A stretch of 57,536 nucleotides of DNA from Flavobacteriaceae bacterium. Lineage in GTDB: Bacteria > Bacteroidota > Bacteroidia > Flavobacteriales > Flavobacteriaceae. The number at the start of each line of letters is the position of its first letter. Position 1 is the first letter of the stretch. The DNA is taken from contig QXYU01000031.1 in assembly GCA_009886755.1 (NCBI GenBank), forward strand, positions 1-57,536, written 5' to 3'. The notes below the pieces were generated by a model. The model did not search any database. It was given only the letters and a program-made list of their open reading frames with translations, and was not told where the DNA came from. The translations under genes were made by a program, and so were the position numbers. Shown here in pieces: positions 27,977 through 36,586 of this stretch.

Positions 27977-28931
27977 ACGCTTGCGTCAGAATACAAGCAT
28001 TCGCAACTTAGTTCGCGAATTTCAAATCCACACCGATGATTTTATTGTACCCCTCTTTGTTGTGGAAGGGCTGCAAAAGAAGGAAGAAATTCCCTCCATG
28101 CCCGGGTATTATCGATACTCCTTGGATTTTTTGGAAAAAGAAGTAGAAGAACTCTGGCAACTAGGTCTCCAAGCCGTTTTGCTCTTTGTTAAAGTTCCCG
28201 ATGCCAAAAAAGACAATAAAGGAAAGGAAGCACTAAACACTGAGGGATTGATGCAACGTGCCATCCAGACGGTAAAAAAGGCCTGTCCAGAAATTTTGGT
28301 AATGACCGATGTAGCCCTCGATCCCTATTCCAGTTTTGGTCATGATGGGATAGTAGAACAAGGCCAGATTGTCAATGATGCTACGTTAGAGGTTTTGACC
28401 GCAATGGCACTATCCCATGCACAAGTTGGGGCCGATTTTGTGGCACCCAGCGATATGATGGACGGTCGTATTTTGAGTATCCGTAAAGGATTGGAAGCGG
28501 CTGCATTTACCGATGTGGGCATCATGAGCTATAGTGCCAAATACGCCTCTTCCTTCTACGGGCCTTTTCGCGACGCCTTGGATTCTGCACCCGGTTTTGG
28601 AGATAAAAAAACCTATCAAATGGATTTTGCCAATCGTTCTGAGGCACTGATAGAAAGCCAAAGGGATGCTGATGAAGGGGCTGACATCCTAATGGTCAAA
28701 CCAGGAATTGCTTACCTCGATATACTTTACGAACTCAAACAAAAACTCAATACGCCCTTGGCCGTGTATCAAGTTAGTGGGGAATATGCCATGCTCAAAG
28801 CAGCGGCAGAGAAAGGCTGGCTCGATTATGAATCCGTGATGTTGGAGCAACTTGTGGCCTTTAAGCGGGCAGGAGCCTCTCTTATTGCCTCTTACCATGC
28901 CAAAGAAGTGGCATTGCTTCAACAGTTTTAA
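27954..28931 (+). CDS. hemB: Delta-aminolevulinic acid dehydratase (porphobilinogen synthase)
   Basis: The 325-residue enzyme condenses two 5-aminolevulinate to porphobilinogen. The Schiff-base lysines are in YSAKYASSFYGPF and MVKPGIAYLD. The metal-site segment reads DVALDPYSSFGHDG, so the three zinc cysteines are replaced and this is the Mg-dependent type. The N-terminus MYPLQRNRRLRQN is typical; the start lies inside the end of the antiporter gene. It is the last gene of the plus-strand heme run. Confidence 0.98.
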   Translation: MYPLQRNRRLRQNTSIRNLVREFQIHTDDFIVPLFVVEGLQKKEEIPSMPGYYRYSLDFLEKEVEELWQLGLQAVLLFVKVPDAKKDNKGKEALNTEGLMQRAIQTVKKACPEILVMTDVALDPYSSFGHDGIVEQGQIVNDATLEVLTAMALSHAQVGADFVAPSDMMDGRILSIRKGLEAAAFTDVGIMSYSAKYASSFYGPFRDALDSAPGFGDKKTYQMDFANRSEALIESQRDADEGADILMVKPGIAYLDILYELKQKLNTPLAVYQVSGEYAMLKAAAEKGWLDYESVMLEQLVAFKRAGASLIASYHAKEVALLQQF

Positions 28932-29083
28932 AGGAAAACGCTCCAAAACAAGCCTCTGTGATGGCTCCTTAAATGGGATTTTAATACCTATAAAAAGGGC
29001 ATTATATCATACAGGTAAAACAGTCTCGATATTTTGTTTAACTTTAGTCCAAACCTTTTGACTATTTTAAGCAACCATTTATA

Positions 29084-29557
29084 ATGGATAAAGCCTTTTA
29101 CAATAGCCCGCTAGGGTGGATCGAAATCTGCACTAATACTAACGGCGTTACCCACATCTATTTTGTTGAAAAACCTCAAAAAACCGCTTCCAAAGGGACG
29201 GCTTTCTTAGATCTTGTCGTTAAACAATTAGATAATTATTTCACTCATAACCATAAAACCTTTTCATTTCCTTTAGATCCTTCGGGCACCGAATTTCAAC
29301 TTGCTGTATGGAAATTGCTTGATCAGATTCCTCACGGCACAACACTACCCTACCTAAAGATGGCACAGAAATCTGGAGATATTAAAAAGGTTCGAGCCAT
29401 TGCCAATGCTATTGCCAAAAACCCTATCCTGATCGCCATTCCCTGTCATCGAGTTATTGGCAGTGACCGAAGCTTGGTTGGCTACTCAGGAGGACTGGAA
29501 CGAAAACGAAAACTCCTTGAACTAGAGGGTTTTCCAAAACAAAATTCCCTATTTTAG
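29084..29557 (+). CDS. ogt: Methylated-DNA-[protein]-cysteine S-methyltransferase
   Basis: The 157-residue suicide DNA-repair enzyme takes the alkyl group from O6-alkylguanine onto its cysteine. The active-site motif is IAIPCHRVIG, followed by GYSGGLERKRKLLELEG, which is standard for Ogt/MGMT. The helix-turn-helix with the arginine finger is VRAIANAIAKNP. The N-terminal domain is short, as in Ogt. It stands alone, 152 nt after hemB and 147 nt before the next gene; those gaps hold no feature I can name. Confidence 0.94.
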   Translation: MDKAFYNSPLGWIEICTNTNGVTHIYFVEKPQKTASKGTAFLDLVVKQLDNYFTHNHKTFSFPLDPSGTEFQLAVWKLLDQIPHGTTLPYLKMAQKSGDIKKVRAIANAIAKNPILIAIPCHRVIGSDRSLVGYSGGLERKRKLLELEGFPKQNSLF

Positions 29558-29704
29558 GAGAAGATTTAGTTTATGATTTTATGAAAGCTAGTTGTCTGCC
29601 TCCGGTAAACAAGCCTGCCTAGGATAGATTTAATAGACATCATATACTAATATCCACTAACATGATGAAAGTCTCAACACGAACTACATACACTTATTAA
29701 ACAG

Positions 29705-30871
29705 ATGAAAAAGAAAATTTCAGTCATTATTATTGGCCTTGCATTTGCTTATGGTTTGCTATTTATTTCAGGATACGATTGGTTCCTTAAAGGAATAGGT
29801 GTGATTTATTTCACGGGTCACGACACTGCTTTTTTGGAGGACTACCGCTATTTTGATAATCGAGCCGTTGCTGCTCCTAAAGTGGCACAACCATGGCCAG
29901 AACACGAACAGTTCAACCAACTGGAAGTGTCTGAAGCCCTAGAAGATTATCATAAAGAAACCAAGTCAGTGGCATTTTTGGTGATCAAAAACGACAGTCT
30001 TCTTTATGAGAAATACTACAAAGGATATGGCCCTTCTTCCAAGTCCAACTCTTTCTCGGTGGCTAAAAGCATGGTTTCTGCTTTACTAGGAAAAGCCATC
30101 ATGGATGGCTATGTCACGAGTTTAGATCAAAAAGTGATCGACTTCATTCCCGAGCTCAAGGGAACTTATGCACAACAGGTTACCATGAGGGATCTTTCCA
30201 CCATGGCTTCTGGCATGAAATGGGATGAGAAATACTACAATCCCTTTTCCGTTACGGCAGCAGCCTATTTTGTCAGTGATTTAACCCCCTTGATTTTAGA
30301 TCAACCCATTATTGATGAGCCAGGAAAAAGTTTTAGCTACCTCAGTGGCGCTACTCAAATATTGGGAATTGCACTCACAAGAGCTACCAAAAAAACACTT
30401 AGTGACTATCTCTCTGAGAGCTTTTGGAAACCCATGGGTGCCGAGCAAGAAGCCCTTTGGCAATTGGATTTGGAAGCCAATGGAATGGAAAAAGCCTATT
30501 GCTGCTTTGCTACCAATGCTCGCGACTTTGCGCGCTTTGGAAAACTCTATAAAAACCACGGTCGCTGGAACAATACCCAGTTATTGGATTCAACTTTTAT
30601 TGCAAAATCCATTCAGCCGCGCTTTGAAGCAAGCCCCGAATACGGCTATGGCTGGTGGTTAGAAACCTATAAGGGGCAAAAGGTTTTCATGGAAAGAGGG
30701 CATTTGGGACAATACGTAATTGTTTTTCCAGAGTTGGATCTAATCATCGTTCGATTGGGAGAACTCAAAGGAAACCGCACAGAGGATAAACCCTATACAG
30801 AAGATATTTATATTTACATGGACGCCGCACTTGAAATGGCTGAAAATGTTACACAAAATAAACCTTCATAA
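29705..30871 (+). CDS. Serine hydrolase, beta-lactamase/class C family
   Basis: The 388-residue exported protein has an N-terminal hydrophobic helix (ISVIIIGLAFAYGLLFISG) that may be a signal anchor. The class C beta-lactamase fold is indicated by the SxxK motif SVAK in SFSVAKSMVSALLGK, a Tyr-containing YLSGATQILG second motif, and RGHLGQYV as the C-terminal HxG box. Such proteins act as D-amino-acid peptidases or esterases rather than true beta-lactamases. The 3' end overlaps the exonuclease gene by 26 nt. The substrate is unknown. Confidence 0.88.
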   Translation: MKKKISVIIIGLAFAYGLLFISGYDWFLKGIGVIYFTGHDTAFLEDYRYFDNRAVAAPKVAQPWPEHEQFNQLEVSEALEDYHKETKSVAFLVIKNDSLLYEKYYKGYGPSSKSNSFSVAKSMVSALLGKAIMDGYVTSLDQKVIDFIPELKGTYAQQVTMRDLSTMASGMKWDEKYYNPFSVTAAAYFVSDLTPLILDQPIIDEPGKSFSYLSGATQILGIALTRATKKTLSDYLSESFWKPMGAEQEALWQLDLEANGMEKAYCCFATNARDFARFGKLYKNHGRWNNTQLLDSTFIAKSIQPRFEASPEYGYGWWLETYKGQKVFMERGHLGQYVIVFPELDLIIVRLGELKGNRTEDKPYTEDIYIYMDAALEMAENVTQNKPS

Positions 30872-31565
30872 TGTTTTGTTTCTAGATATAGAGACGGTTC
30901 CATTACAGGAAAACTTCTCCGATCTACCCGAAACCGAACAGTATCTTTTTAGTGATAAGACCGCCTATCAAAGAGCGGAAGGGCAAAGTGCTTCATCCTT
31001 TTATGAAAGAGCCGGCATTTGGGCCGAGTTTGGAAAGATCATCTGTGTTTCGGTGGGTTATTTTGCCTCCAAGTATCAACCCAGACAATTCCGGATCAAG
31101 AGTTTTTCCGGAGAAGAAAAAGAACTTCTTCTTGACTTCAAGACCTTGCTGGATAATTACTATAGTGGTTCTCGGCATCTTCTCTGTGCGCATAATGGCA
31201 AAGAGTTTGATTTTCCCTATATCGCTCGACGTATGCTCATCCATCAAATTGCACTCCCTAAAATCCTATCGCTCCACGGAAAGAAACCCTGGGAAATTCC
31301 CCACCTTGACACCATGCATTTATGGCGTTTTGGAGACTTTAAGCAATATACCTCACTGAAGCTTCTTGCGCATGTGTTTGGAATTCCCTCCCCCAAAGAC
31401 GATATTGACGGAAGTCAAGTGGCACAAGTGTACTACCAAGAAAAAGATATTGAACGTATTGTTCGTTACTGCGAGAAAGACGTGGTGACCGTTGCACAAG
31501 TACTCTTAAAAATGCGTCAAGAACCACTTCTTAGCCCCGAAGAAATAGAATTTAATCTCCAATGA
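30846..31565 (+). CDS. Predicted 3'-5' exonuclease (PolB-like DEDD fold)
   Basis: The 239-residue cytosolic protein has an RNase H-like 3'-5' exonuclease fold. Motif I is LFLDIETVP with the catalytic Asp and Glu, motif II is AHNGKEFDFPYIARRM, and motif III lies in RIVRYCEKDVVTVAQVL. It has the short LDTMHLWRFGDFKQYTSLKLLA segment in outline of the PF10108 group. I prefer ATG 30846 (MLHKINLHN) over the first ATG 15 nt upstream. It overlaps the serine hydrolase and the ABC gene (ATGA), so the three likely form one transcript. Confidence 0.88.
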   Translation: MLHKINLHNVLFLDIETVPLQENFSDLPETEQYLFSDKTAYQRAEGQSASSFYERAGIWAEFGKIICVSVGYFASKYQPRQFRIKSFSGEEKELLLDFKTLLDNYYSGSRHLLCAHNGKEFDFPYIARRMLIHQIALPKILSLHGKKPWEIPHLDTMHLWRFGDFKQYTSLKLLAHVFGIPSPKDDIDGSQVAQVYYQEKDIERIVRYCEKDVVTVAQVLLKMRQEPLLSPEEIEFNLQ

Positions 31566-33208
31566 AAGCACTCCTTGAAGTAAAAGACCTCAGCATCGAA
31601 ATCGGAAGCAAACGGCTTGTGGATTCTATTGGATTTTCACTGGATGAAAACCAGACCTTAGCCATTGTAGGAGAGTCTGGAAGCGGAAAGTCCCTCACCG
31701 CCTTATCCTTGTTGGGCTTGCTGCCAGAAGGCAGCAAAGTCCATGCCGAAAAAATTCATTTTGACTCCATATCGCTTCTAGGTTTAGAAAAAAAAACTTG
31801 GCAGCAATTACGAGGGGAAGCCATCGGAATGGTATTCCAAGAGCCACAGTCCAGCTTAAATCCTAGTATGCGTTGTGGTCCACAAGTTTTGGAAGTGCTT
31901 CAACAACATCGTTCCTCAGAAGAAGCTACTCAAGAAATAGTTTTAACCGCGTTTGAACAAGTGCTTCTCCCCGAACCCAAACGCATTTTTAAGGCCTATC
32001 CTCACGAATTGAGTGGCGGTCAAAAACAACGAGTCATGATTGCCATGGCATTGATTTGTCAACCCAAACTGCTTATTTGCGATGAGCCAACCACAGCACT
32101 GGATGTTACCGTTCAAAAGGAAGTTTTAGCCCTACTCAAACAATTGCAACAGCAGTATAAAATGAGCATTCTTTTTATCTCTCACGATTTGTCATTGGTG
32201 CGATCCTTTGCCGATTCAGTATTGGTAATGCAAGGAGGAAAGATTGTCGAACAAGGAAGTGCCAAAAGCCTTTTTTCCAAACCGCAACACGCTTACACCA
32301 AAGGTTTGTTGAGCGCTCGTCCTCCCCTAGATCAACGGCCGGAAAGGCTTATAACACTGGCCGATTTTTTAAGTGACAATACCGATGTTGCCATAGAACC
32401 CCAATCGAGACGAAAGCAGCATCTTGAAAAACTCTATAAAAACACCCCCCTTTTAGAGGTGCATCAGCTCCGAAAAGCATATCTTAAAAACACTTTTTTT
32501 TGGCAAAAAAAGGAGGAAACAGAAGTCCTAGCTCCCATAAGTTTTGAAATATATCCCGGTGAAACCTTAGGTTTGGTTGGAGAATCTGGTAGTGGAAAAT
32601 CCACACTCGGACGAAGCTTGAGCTATTTGACACCCCCTAGTGGAGGTCGCGTATTATTCGAAGGGGAACCCATCATACTAAAAACTGAATACGCACGACA
32701 AAAACTCCGAAAAGACATCCAATTTATATTTCAAGACCCCTATGCCGCCTTGCATCCTCGAAAAACAATTGGGCAAATGCTTGCCGAAGTCCTTCGACAT
32801 TATAAAACGAAAGCAATTAGTGAAAGGATTGAAGAACTCCTAGAGCAAGTAGGTCTTGAAAAAGAAATGCAAGTACGCTACCCCCACCAACTTTCTGGCG
32901 GACAACGGCAACGGGCAGTAATCGCACGAGCACTGGCCCCAAAGCCCAAACTGATCATCTGCGATGAAGCCGTGTCAGCCTTGGATATTTCCATCCAAGC
33001 ACAGGTTTTGAATTTGCTCAACCGACTTAAAAAACAATTGGGATTGTCCTATCTCTTTATCTCTCACGATATGGCTGTAGTTCGCTATGTGTCTGACCGT
33101 ATTCTTGTTCTGAACCGAGGAAAAATGGAAACCCTTCAGGAAGCAGATCAACTATTTTTGGAGCCAAACAACGCCTATACCCAAAAATTAATTGACGCCA
33201 TCCTCTAG
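31562..33208 (+). CDS. Duplicated ABC ATPase, oligopeptide/GsiA-YejF type
   Basis: The 548-residue protein carries two complete ATP-binding cassettes. The first has Walker A GESGSGKS (37-44), signature LSGGQKQR and Walker B LLICDEPTTALD. The second has GESGSGKST, LSGGQRQR and LIICDEAVSALD. This tandem form energises dipeptide, glutathione or microcin importers, but no permease or binding-protein genes lie in the window. It overlaps the exonuclease gene by 4 nt. The transported solute cannot be given from sequence. Confidence 0.95.
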   Translation: MKALLEVKDLSIEIGSKRLVDSIGFSLDENQTLAIVGESGSGKSLTALSLLGLLPEGSKVHAEKIHFDSISLLGLEKKTWQQLRGEAIGMVFQEPQSSLNPSMRCGPQVLEVLQQHRSSEEATQEIVLTAFEQVLLPEPKRIFKAYPHELSGGQKQRVMIAMALICQPKLLICDEPTTALDVTVQKEVLALLKQLQQQYKMSILFISHDLSLVRSFADSVLVMQGGKIVEQGSAKSLFSKPQHAYTKGLLSARPPLDQRPERLITLADFLSDNTDVAIEPQSRRKQHLEKLYKNTPLLEVHQLRKAYLKNTFFWQKKEETEVLAPISFEIYPGETLGLVGESGSGKSTLGRSLSYLTPPSGGRVLFEGEPIILKTEYARQKLRKDIQFIFQDPYAALHPRKTIGQMLAEVLRHYKTKAISERIEELLEQVGLEKEMQVRYPHQLSGGQRQRAVIARALAPKPKLIICDEAVSALDISIQAQVLNLLNRLKKQLGLSYLFISHDMAVVRYVSDRILVLNRGKMETLQEADQLFLEPNNAYTQKLIDAIL

Positions 33209-33225
33209 ATCGTAATAGTGAAAAA

Positions 33226-33444
33226 TTAAAAGTCAAGAAAATCTCTTAGTGACACATTAAAAGCTTTAGAGATTTCCCAGAGTGTATAAATCGTGTGATT
33301 TACATTTCCGTTCTCAAGTTTATGAATGGCTTGTCCATCCTTGAATGAAGCTCGTGCCAAGTCTGATTGACTCCATCCTCTTTGCTGCCTCATCGCAATG
33401 GTTCTTTGACCAATTTTTTTATTCAACTCCTTTTTAGTCACCAC
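33226..33444 (-). CDS. Mini XRE-family helix-turn-helix regulator
   Basis: The 72-residue DNA-binding protein consists of one XRE/Cro-type domain: IGQRTIAMRQQRGWSQSDLAR, then the recognition helix region KDGQAIHKLENGNVNHTIYTLWEISKAF, in outline. The start is not certain. GTG at 33444 is used here, but no ATG exists in frame and an AGGAGG is seen 18 nt upstream on the minus strand (33463-33468), unusual for this phylum; it is better spaced for a CTG codon. The gene is convergent to the ABC gene. A 13-bp palindrome upstream is a candidate operator. Confidence 0.8.
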   Translation of the reverse strand: MVTKKELNKKIGQRTIAMRQQRGWSQSDLARASFKDGQAIHKLENGNVNHTIYTLWEISKAFNVSLRDFLDF

Positions 33445-33813
33445 GATAAATTTCAGCCAGTTCCTCCTATATTATGTCATACTAAAAATTAACATTGTTA
33501 AAATTTGTTTTTTTACACGGTCAATAAAGATCCTACGAATAGTACTTAGCGTTACGGAATTGCTTTATTCAACCGTACACATCCTTAAAAAATATACTGA
33601 TAATGCTAATTACAAATGAATTAGTATAATTAACAGTATGGAAAAAGTTTTTGTAGGGCTATCCTGATTTTTTTTCTAATTTCTCAAAAGCGTGAAAGAA
33701 TACAAAAATCTAAAAAACCTTATTGTCTTCCTTTAAGGCATCAAAGGCGCTTTATGGTTATTTACATAAAACTATGGAGATTTTTTCCTAAAAAAAGAGA
33801 AGTCAGAAAAATC
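33445..33813. other. AT-rich intergenic region with two inverted repeats
   Basis: This 369-bp stretch has no credible reading frame. It holds a palindrome TTAACATTGTTAA at 33489-33501, 44 nt upstream of the XRE start codon, an inverted repeat CTAATT/AATTAG with a 7-nt spacer at 33606-33624, and an AGGAGG on the minus strand. Poly-A/T runs are frequent. I see no RNA gene or terminator in it. Confidence 0.6.
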
Positions 33814-34851
33814 TTAAACAGCTGGATCTGGGATCGCGTTGTGAATACGATCAATTTCTTTAAGAACCTCTTTGGAAAGTCGTACTTCTGCCGAATCAAT
33901 ATTTTCCTTGAGTTGTTCTAAGTTTGTAGCTCCAATAATATTGGAAGTTACAAACGGACGATCATTAACAAAAGCTAATGCCATTTGCGTAACGCTCATT
34001 CCATGGGCCTCAGCCAATTCCATATACCGTTTTGTTGCTTGGGTACTTTGTGGACTGCTATAGCGATTGAATCGCGGGAAAAGCTTCAAGCGTGCATTTT
34101 CAGCGGCCGTTTCATGAATATATTTCCCCGTAAGTACACCAAAACCCAAGGGGGAATAAGCCAAAAGGCCAACGTTTTCATAATGACAAATCTCTGCATT
34201 ACCGACTTCGAAAGGGCGACAAAGGAGCGAATAGGGATTTTGAATCGTAATCATCCTTGGACGATCGGCATTAGCCGCTTGCAAAAACCGCATCATTCCC
34301 CATGGAGATTCATTAGAAAGACCCACTTGCCGAATATTACCTGCTTTCACATGCCCCTGAAGCGCGTCTAAAACCGCTTTGAAGTTTTCTACCCATTCGT
34401 TTTTGGGGTTATGAATAAAACCACGTTGCCCAAAACGATTGTTATCACGTTCTGGCCAATGCAATTGATAAAGATCAATGTAATCCGTTTGCAGTCGTTT
34501 GAGACTTTTGTGAACCGCTTCGTCTATATGTTCTTTTCGGAAACTCAGATTTTCACGAATGTGCTGAGTATAGTCCCCTGGGCCAGCCACTTTGGAGGCC
34601 AAAATAACCTTTTCACGATTACCTGTTTTTTTGAACCACGTTCCCATAATACGTTCCGTTTCCCCTTGTGTTTCGGAGGTTGCTGGAACAGGGTACAACT
34701 CAGCGGTGTCAAAAAAATTAACCCCTTGTTCGAGTGCATAGTCCATTTGTTCGTGCCCTTCAGCTTCGGTGTTTTGATTTCCGAAGGTCATGGTTCCCAA
34801 GCAAATTTTACTGACTTTTATGTCGGTATGGGGTAATAAGCGATATTCCAT
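33814..34851 (-). CDS. Aldo/keto reductase, Tas-like
   Basis: The 345-residue NADPH-dependent oxidoreductase has the AKR catalytic set: Asp48 and Tyr53 in FFDTAELYPVPATSE, Lys87 in VILASKVAG, and His131 in DLYQLHWPER. ETQGETERIMGTW and the closing NIIGATNLEQLKENID segment are typical of the Tas/YajO group. The physiological carbonyl substrate is unknown. It is 5 nt downstream of the OmpA-type lipoprotein gene and probably part of a run with xth and that gene. Confidence 0.93.
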   Translation of the reverse strand: MEYRLLPHTDIKVSKICLGTMTFGNQNTEAEGHEQMDYALEQGVNFFDTAELYPVPATSETQGETERIMGTWFKKTGNREKVILASKVAGPGDYTQHIRENLSFRKEHIDEAVHKSLKRLQTDYIDLYQLHWPERDNNRFGQRGFIHNPKNEWVENFKAVLDALQGHVKAGNIRQVGLSNESPWGMMRFLQAANADRPRMITIQNPYSLLCRPFEVGNAEICHYENVGLLAYSPLGFGVLTGKYIHETAAENARLKLFPRFNRYSSPQSTQATKRYMELAEAHGMSVTQMALAFVNDRPFVTSNIIGATNLEQLKENIDSAEVRLSKEVLKEIDRIHNAIPDPAV

Positions 34852-34856
34852 TTAAT

Positions 34857-35756
34857 TTATTCCTTATTGAGCAGATCAGTGATAGCATCTAAATTGGGGC
34901 TTAGAACAACTTCGATTCGGCGGTTGGCGGCACGGCCTTCAGCAGTGCTGTTCGGAGCAATGGGTATAAATTCCCCACGGCCGGCGGCTGTTAGGTTTTG
35001 AGAAAGAATATCTGCGTTTTGCTCCAAAAGCTTTACGATAGCTGTAGCGCGCTTGGCTGACAGATCCCAATTTCCTTCCAGGGCTCCTTTCCCAGAATAA
35101 GGAACATCATCTGTATGTCCTTCGATAAGAACGCCTATATCTGGATTTTCAGCCAAGACAGTTCCCAATTGAGCAATCGCCACACGCCCCTCCGAGCCTA
35201 CTTCCCAGCTACCTGATCGGAATAAAAGCTTGTTTTCCATCGAAACATAGACTTTGCCATTACGCTGCTCAACTGTTAGCCCCTTGCCTTCAAAATTCAG
35301 AAGGGCATCACTCAAGCGCTGCTTCAATTCGTTCATTGCATTTTCTTTCTCTGCAATCAGGTTTTCCAAGTCTGTAAGACGTGCTTCTCGTTCCGTAAGC
35401 ATTTGTTCTTTCTGGGAAATTTCAGCGAGCAATTCGTTGTTTTTGGCAATACTCTTTTGTATTGCGGCATCCGAATTTTCCTCTAGAGCACTGTATGCAC
35501 TTTGCAAATTGGTGTAATCTTTCCGTGTCTGCACCAAACTATCCTGCGTTTTTGTCAAATTTTTTCTATTGATCTCTAACTCCTTTTCAAGTGCTTTGTT
35601 CGACTGTTGAAGAGAGTCATATTTTTTATTCAAATCCGTATGAACCACTTTAAGGTCTGCATAACGGCTTTCTAAATCAGCGAATACTTTGTTGGCAACA
35701 CAACTGCTAAACAAAGTTGTCACTAACAAAACGAGGGGGATGAAATGTTTTTTCAT
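34857..35756 (-). CDS. OmpA-family lipoprotein with coiled coil
   Basis: The 299-residue protein has a lipoprotein signal peptide (FIPLVLLVTTLFSSC, lipobox Cys19). A long coiled coil covers about residues 27-150 (heptad-like Leu/Lys/Glu repeats). A C-terminal OmpA domain follows, with VLIEGHTDDVPYSG and NRRIEVVLSP, which bind diaminopimelate of peptidoglycan. The likely role is a tether between the outer membrane and the wall, comparable to Pal-like proteins. Its start overlaps the end of xth by 4 nt (ATGA). Confidence 0.92.
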   Translation of the reverse strand: MKKHFIPLVLLVTTLFSSCVANKVFADLESRYADLKVVHTDLNKKYDSLQQSNKALEKELEINRKNLTKTQDSLVQTRKDYTNLQSAYSALEENSDAAIQKSIAKNNELLAEISQKEQMLTEREARLTDLENLIAEKENAMNELKQRLSDALLNFEGKGLTVEQRNGKVYVSMENKLLFRSGSWEVGSEGRVAIAQLGTVLAENPDIGVLIEGHTDDVPYSGKGALEGNWDLSAKRATAIVKLLEQNADILSQNLTAAGRGEFIPIAPNSTAEGRAANRRIEVVLSPNLDAITDLLNKE

Positions 35757-36520
35757 AAATCAAAATTTAGTTCAACACCCACCGGACAATGATCGGAATG
35801 GCGGGCTTCCGGCAAGATGTAGGATCTTGCAATATGTTTTTGTAGGGGAGTACTCACCAAAGCATAATCAATGCGCCAGCCTTTGTTGTTGGCTCGTGCA
35901 TTAGCCCGATAGCTCCACCAGCTATAATGATGCGGATCTGGGTTTAAATAACGAAAGGAATCGATAAAGCCGCTTTTTAGGAAACCATTTAACCAGGCAC
36001 GTTCTTCGGGTAAAAATCCCGATACCGTTTTGTTGCGAACCGGTTCATGAATGTCAATGGCCTCATGACAAATATTGTAATCTCCACAGATGACCAGATT
36101 AGGGTATTCCTTTTTAAGGCTGTCAATATAGGCTTGAAATTCATCCATGAATTGGAATTTATAATCCAAACGAGCGCTGTTAGTTCCCGATGGCAAATAG
36201 AGGCTGATGACCGAACAACTTTCAAAATCAACACGAATCACTCGTCCTTCAAAGTCGATATGGTCAATGCCTGTTCCATAGGCCACGTGTTTGGGTTTTT
36301 CTTTTGTCAATATAGCCACGCCACTGTAGCCTTTTTTTTCAGCCGAAAACCAATAGTGGTAATAGCCTGCGGCATCCAACAACTCGGTATCTACCTGCTC
36401 TTTTAAAGCCTTCGTCTCTTGCAAACACAATACATCCGGGGCAGCGGCCTGCAACCAGCCCATAAAGTCTTTTTTGAGTGCCGCACGAATTCCATTGACG
36501 TTATAGGAAAGAATATTCAT
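35753..36520 (-). CDS. xth: Exodeoxyribonuclease III
   Basis: The 255-residue AP endonuclease/3'-exonuclease begins MNILSYNVNGIRAALKK; the ATG at 36520 gives this family N-terminus, while codons upstream are TTG and GTG. Catalytic marks are LCLQETK (Glu), ICGDYNICHEAIDIHEP and RIDYALVS, and the final HSDHCPVGVELN has the catalytic Asp-His. The enzyme repairs abasic sites. It is the first gene of the xth-ompA-AKR run, divergent from the broken barrel gene at 36587. Confidence 0.96.
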   Translation of the reverse strand: MNILSYNVNGIRAALKKDFMGWLQAAAPDVLCLQETKALKEQVDTELLDAAGYYHYWFSAEKKGYSGVAILTKEKPKHVAYGTGIDHIDFEGRVIRVDFESCSVISLYLPSGTNSARLDYKFQFMDEFQAYIDSLKKEYPNLVICGDYNICHEAIDIHEPVRNKTVSGFLPEERAWLNGFLKSGFIDSFRYLNPDPHHYSWWSYRANARANNKGWRIDYALVSTPLQKHIARSYILPEARHSDHCPVGVELNFDL

Positions 36521-36548
36521 CAACACTAAAATAGCAATCTGAGCGTTA

Positions 36549-36556
36549 TAAATTTG
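36549..36556 (+). promoter_or_regulatory. -7 box upstream of the broken small barrel gene
   Basis: TAAATTTG matches TAnnTTTG exactly and sits 30 nt before the ATG at 36587. It overlaps an earlier in-frame codon (36554), so the ATG at 36587 is the likely original start. No -33 TTG is found. Confidence 0.4.
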
Positions 36557-36586
36557 AAGAAACCCCGAATCTTTATCCTCAAATCT

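Noticed and set aside
29558-29704. Possible tRNA or small RNA in the gap before the serine hydrolase
   Set aside because: No cloverleaf or convincing hairpin; only AT-rich sequence.
33606-33624. Inverted repeat CTAATT/AATTAG as a terminator or attachment site
   Set aside because: The stem is short and AT-only, with no T tract and no integrase nearby.
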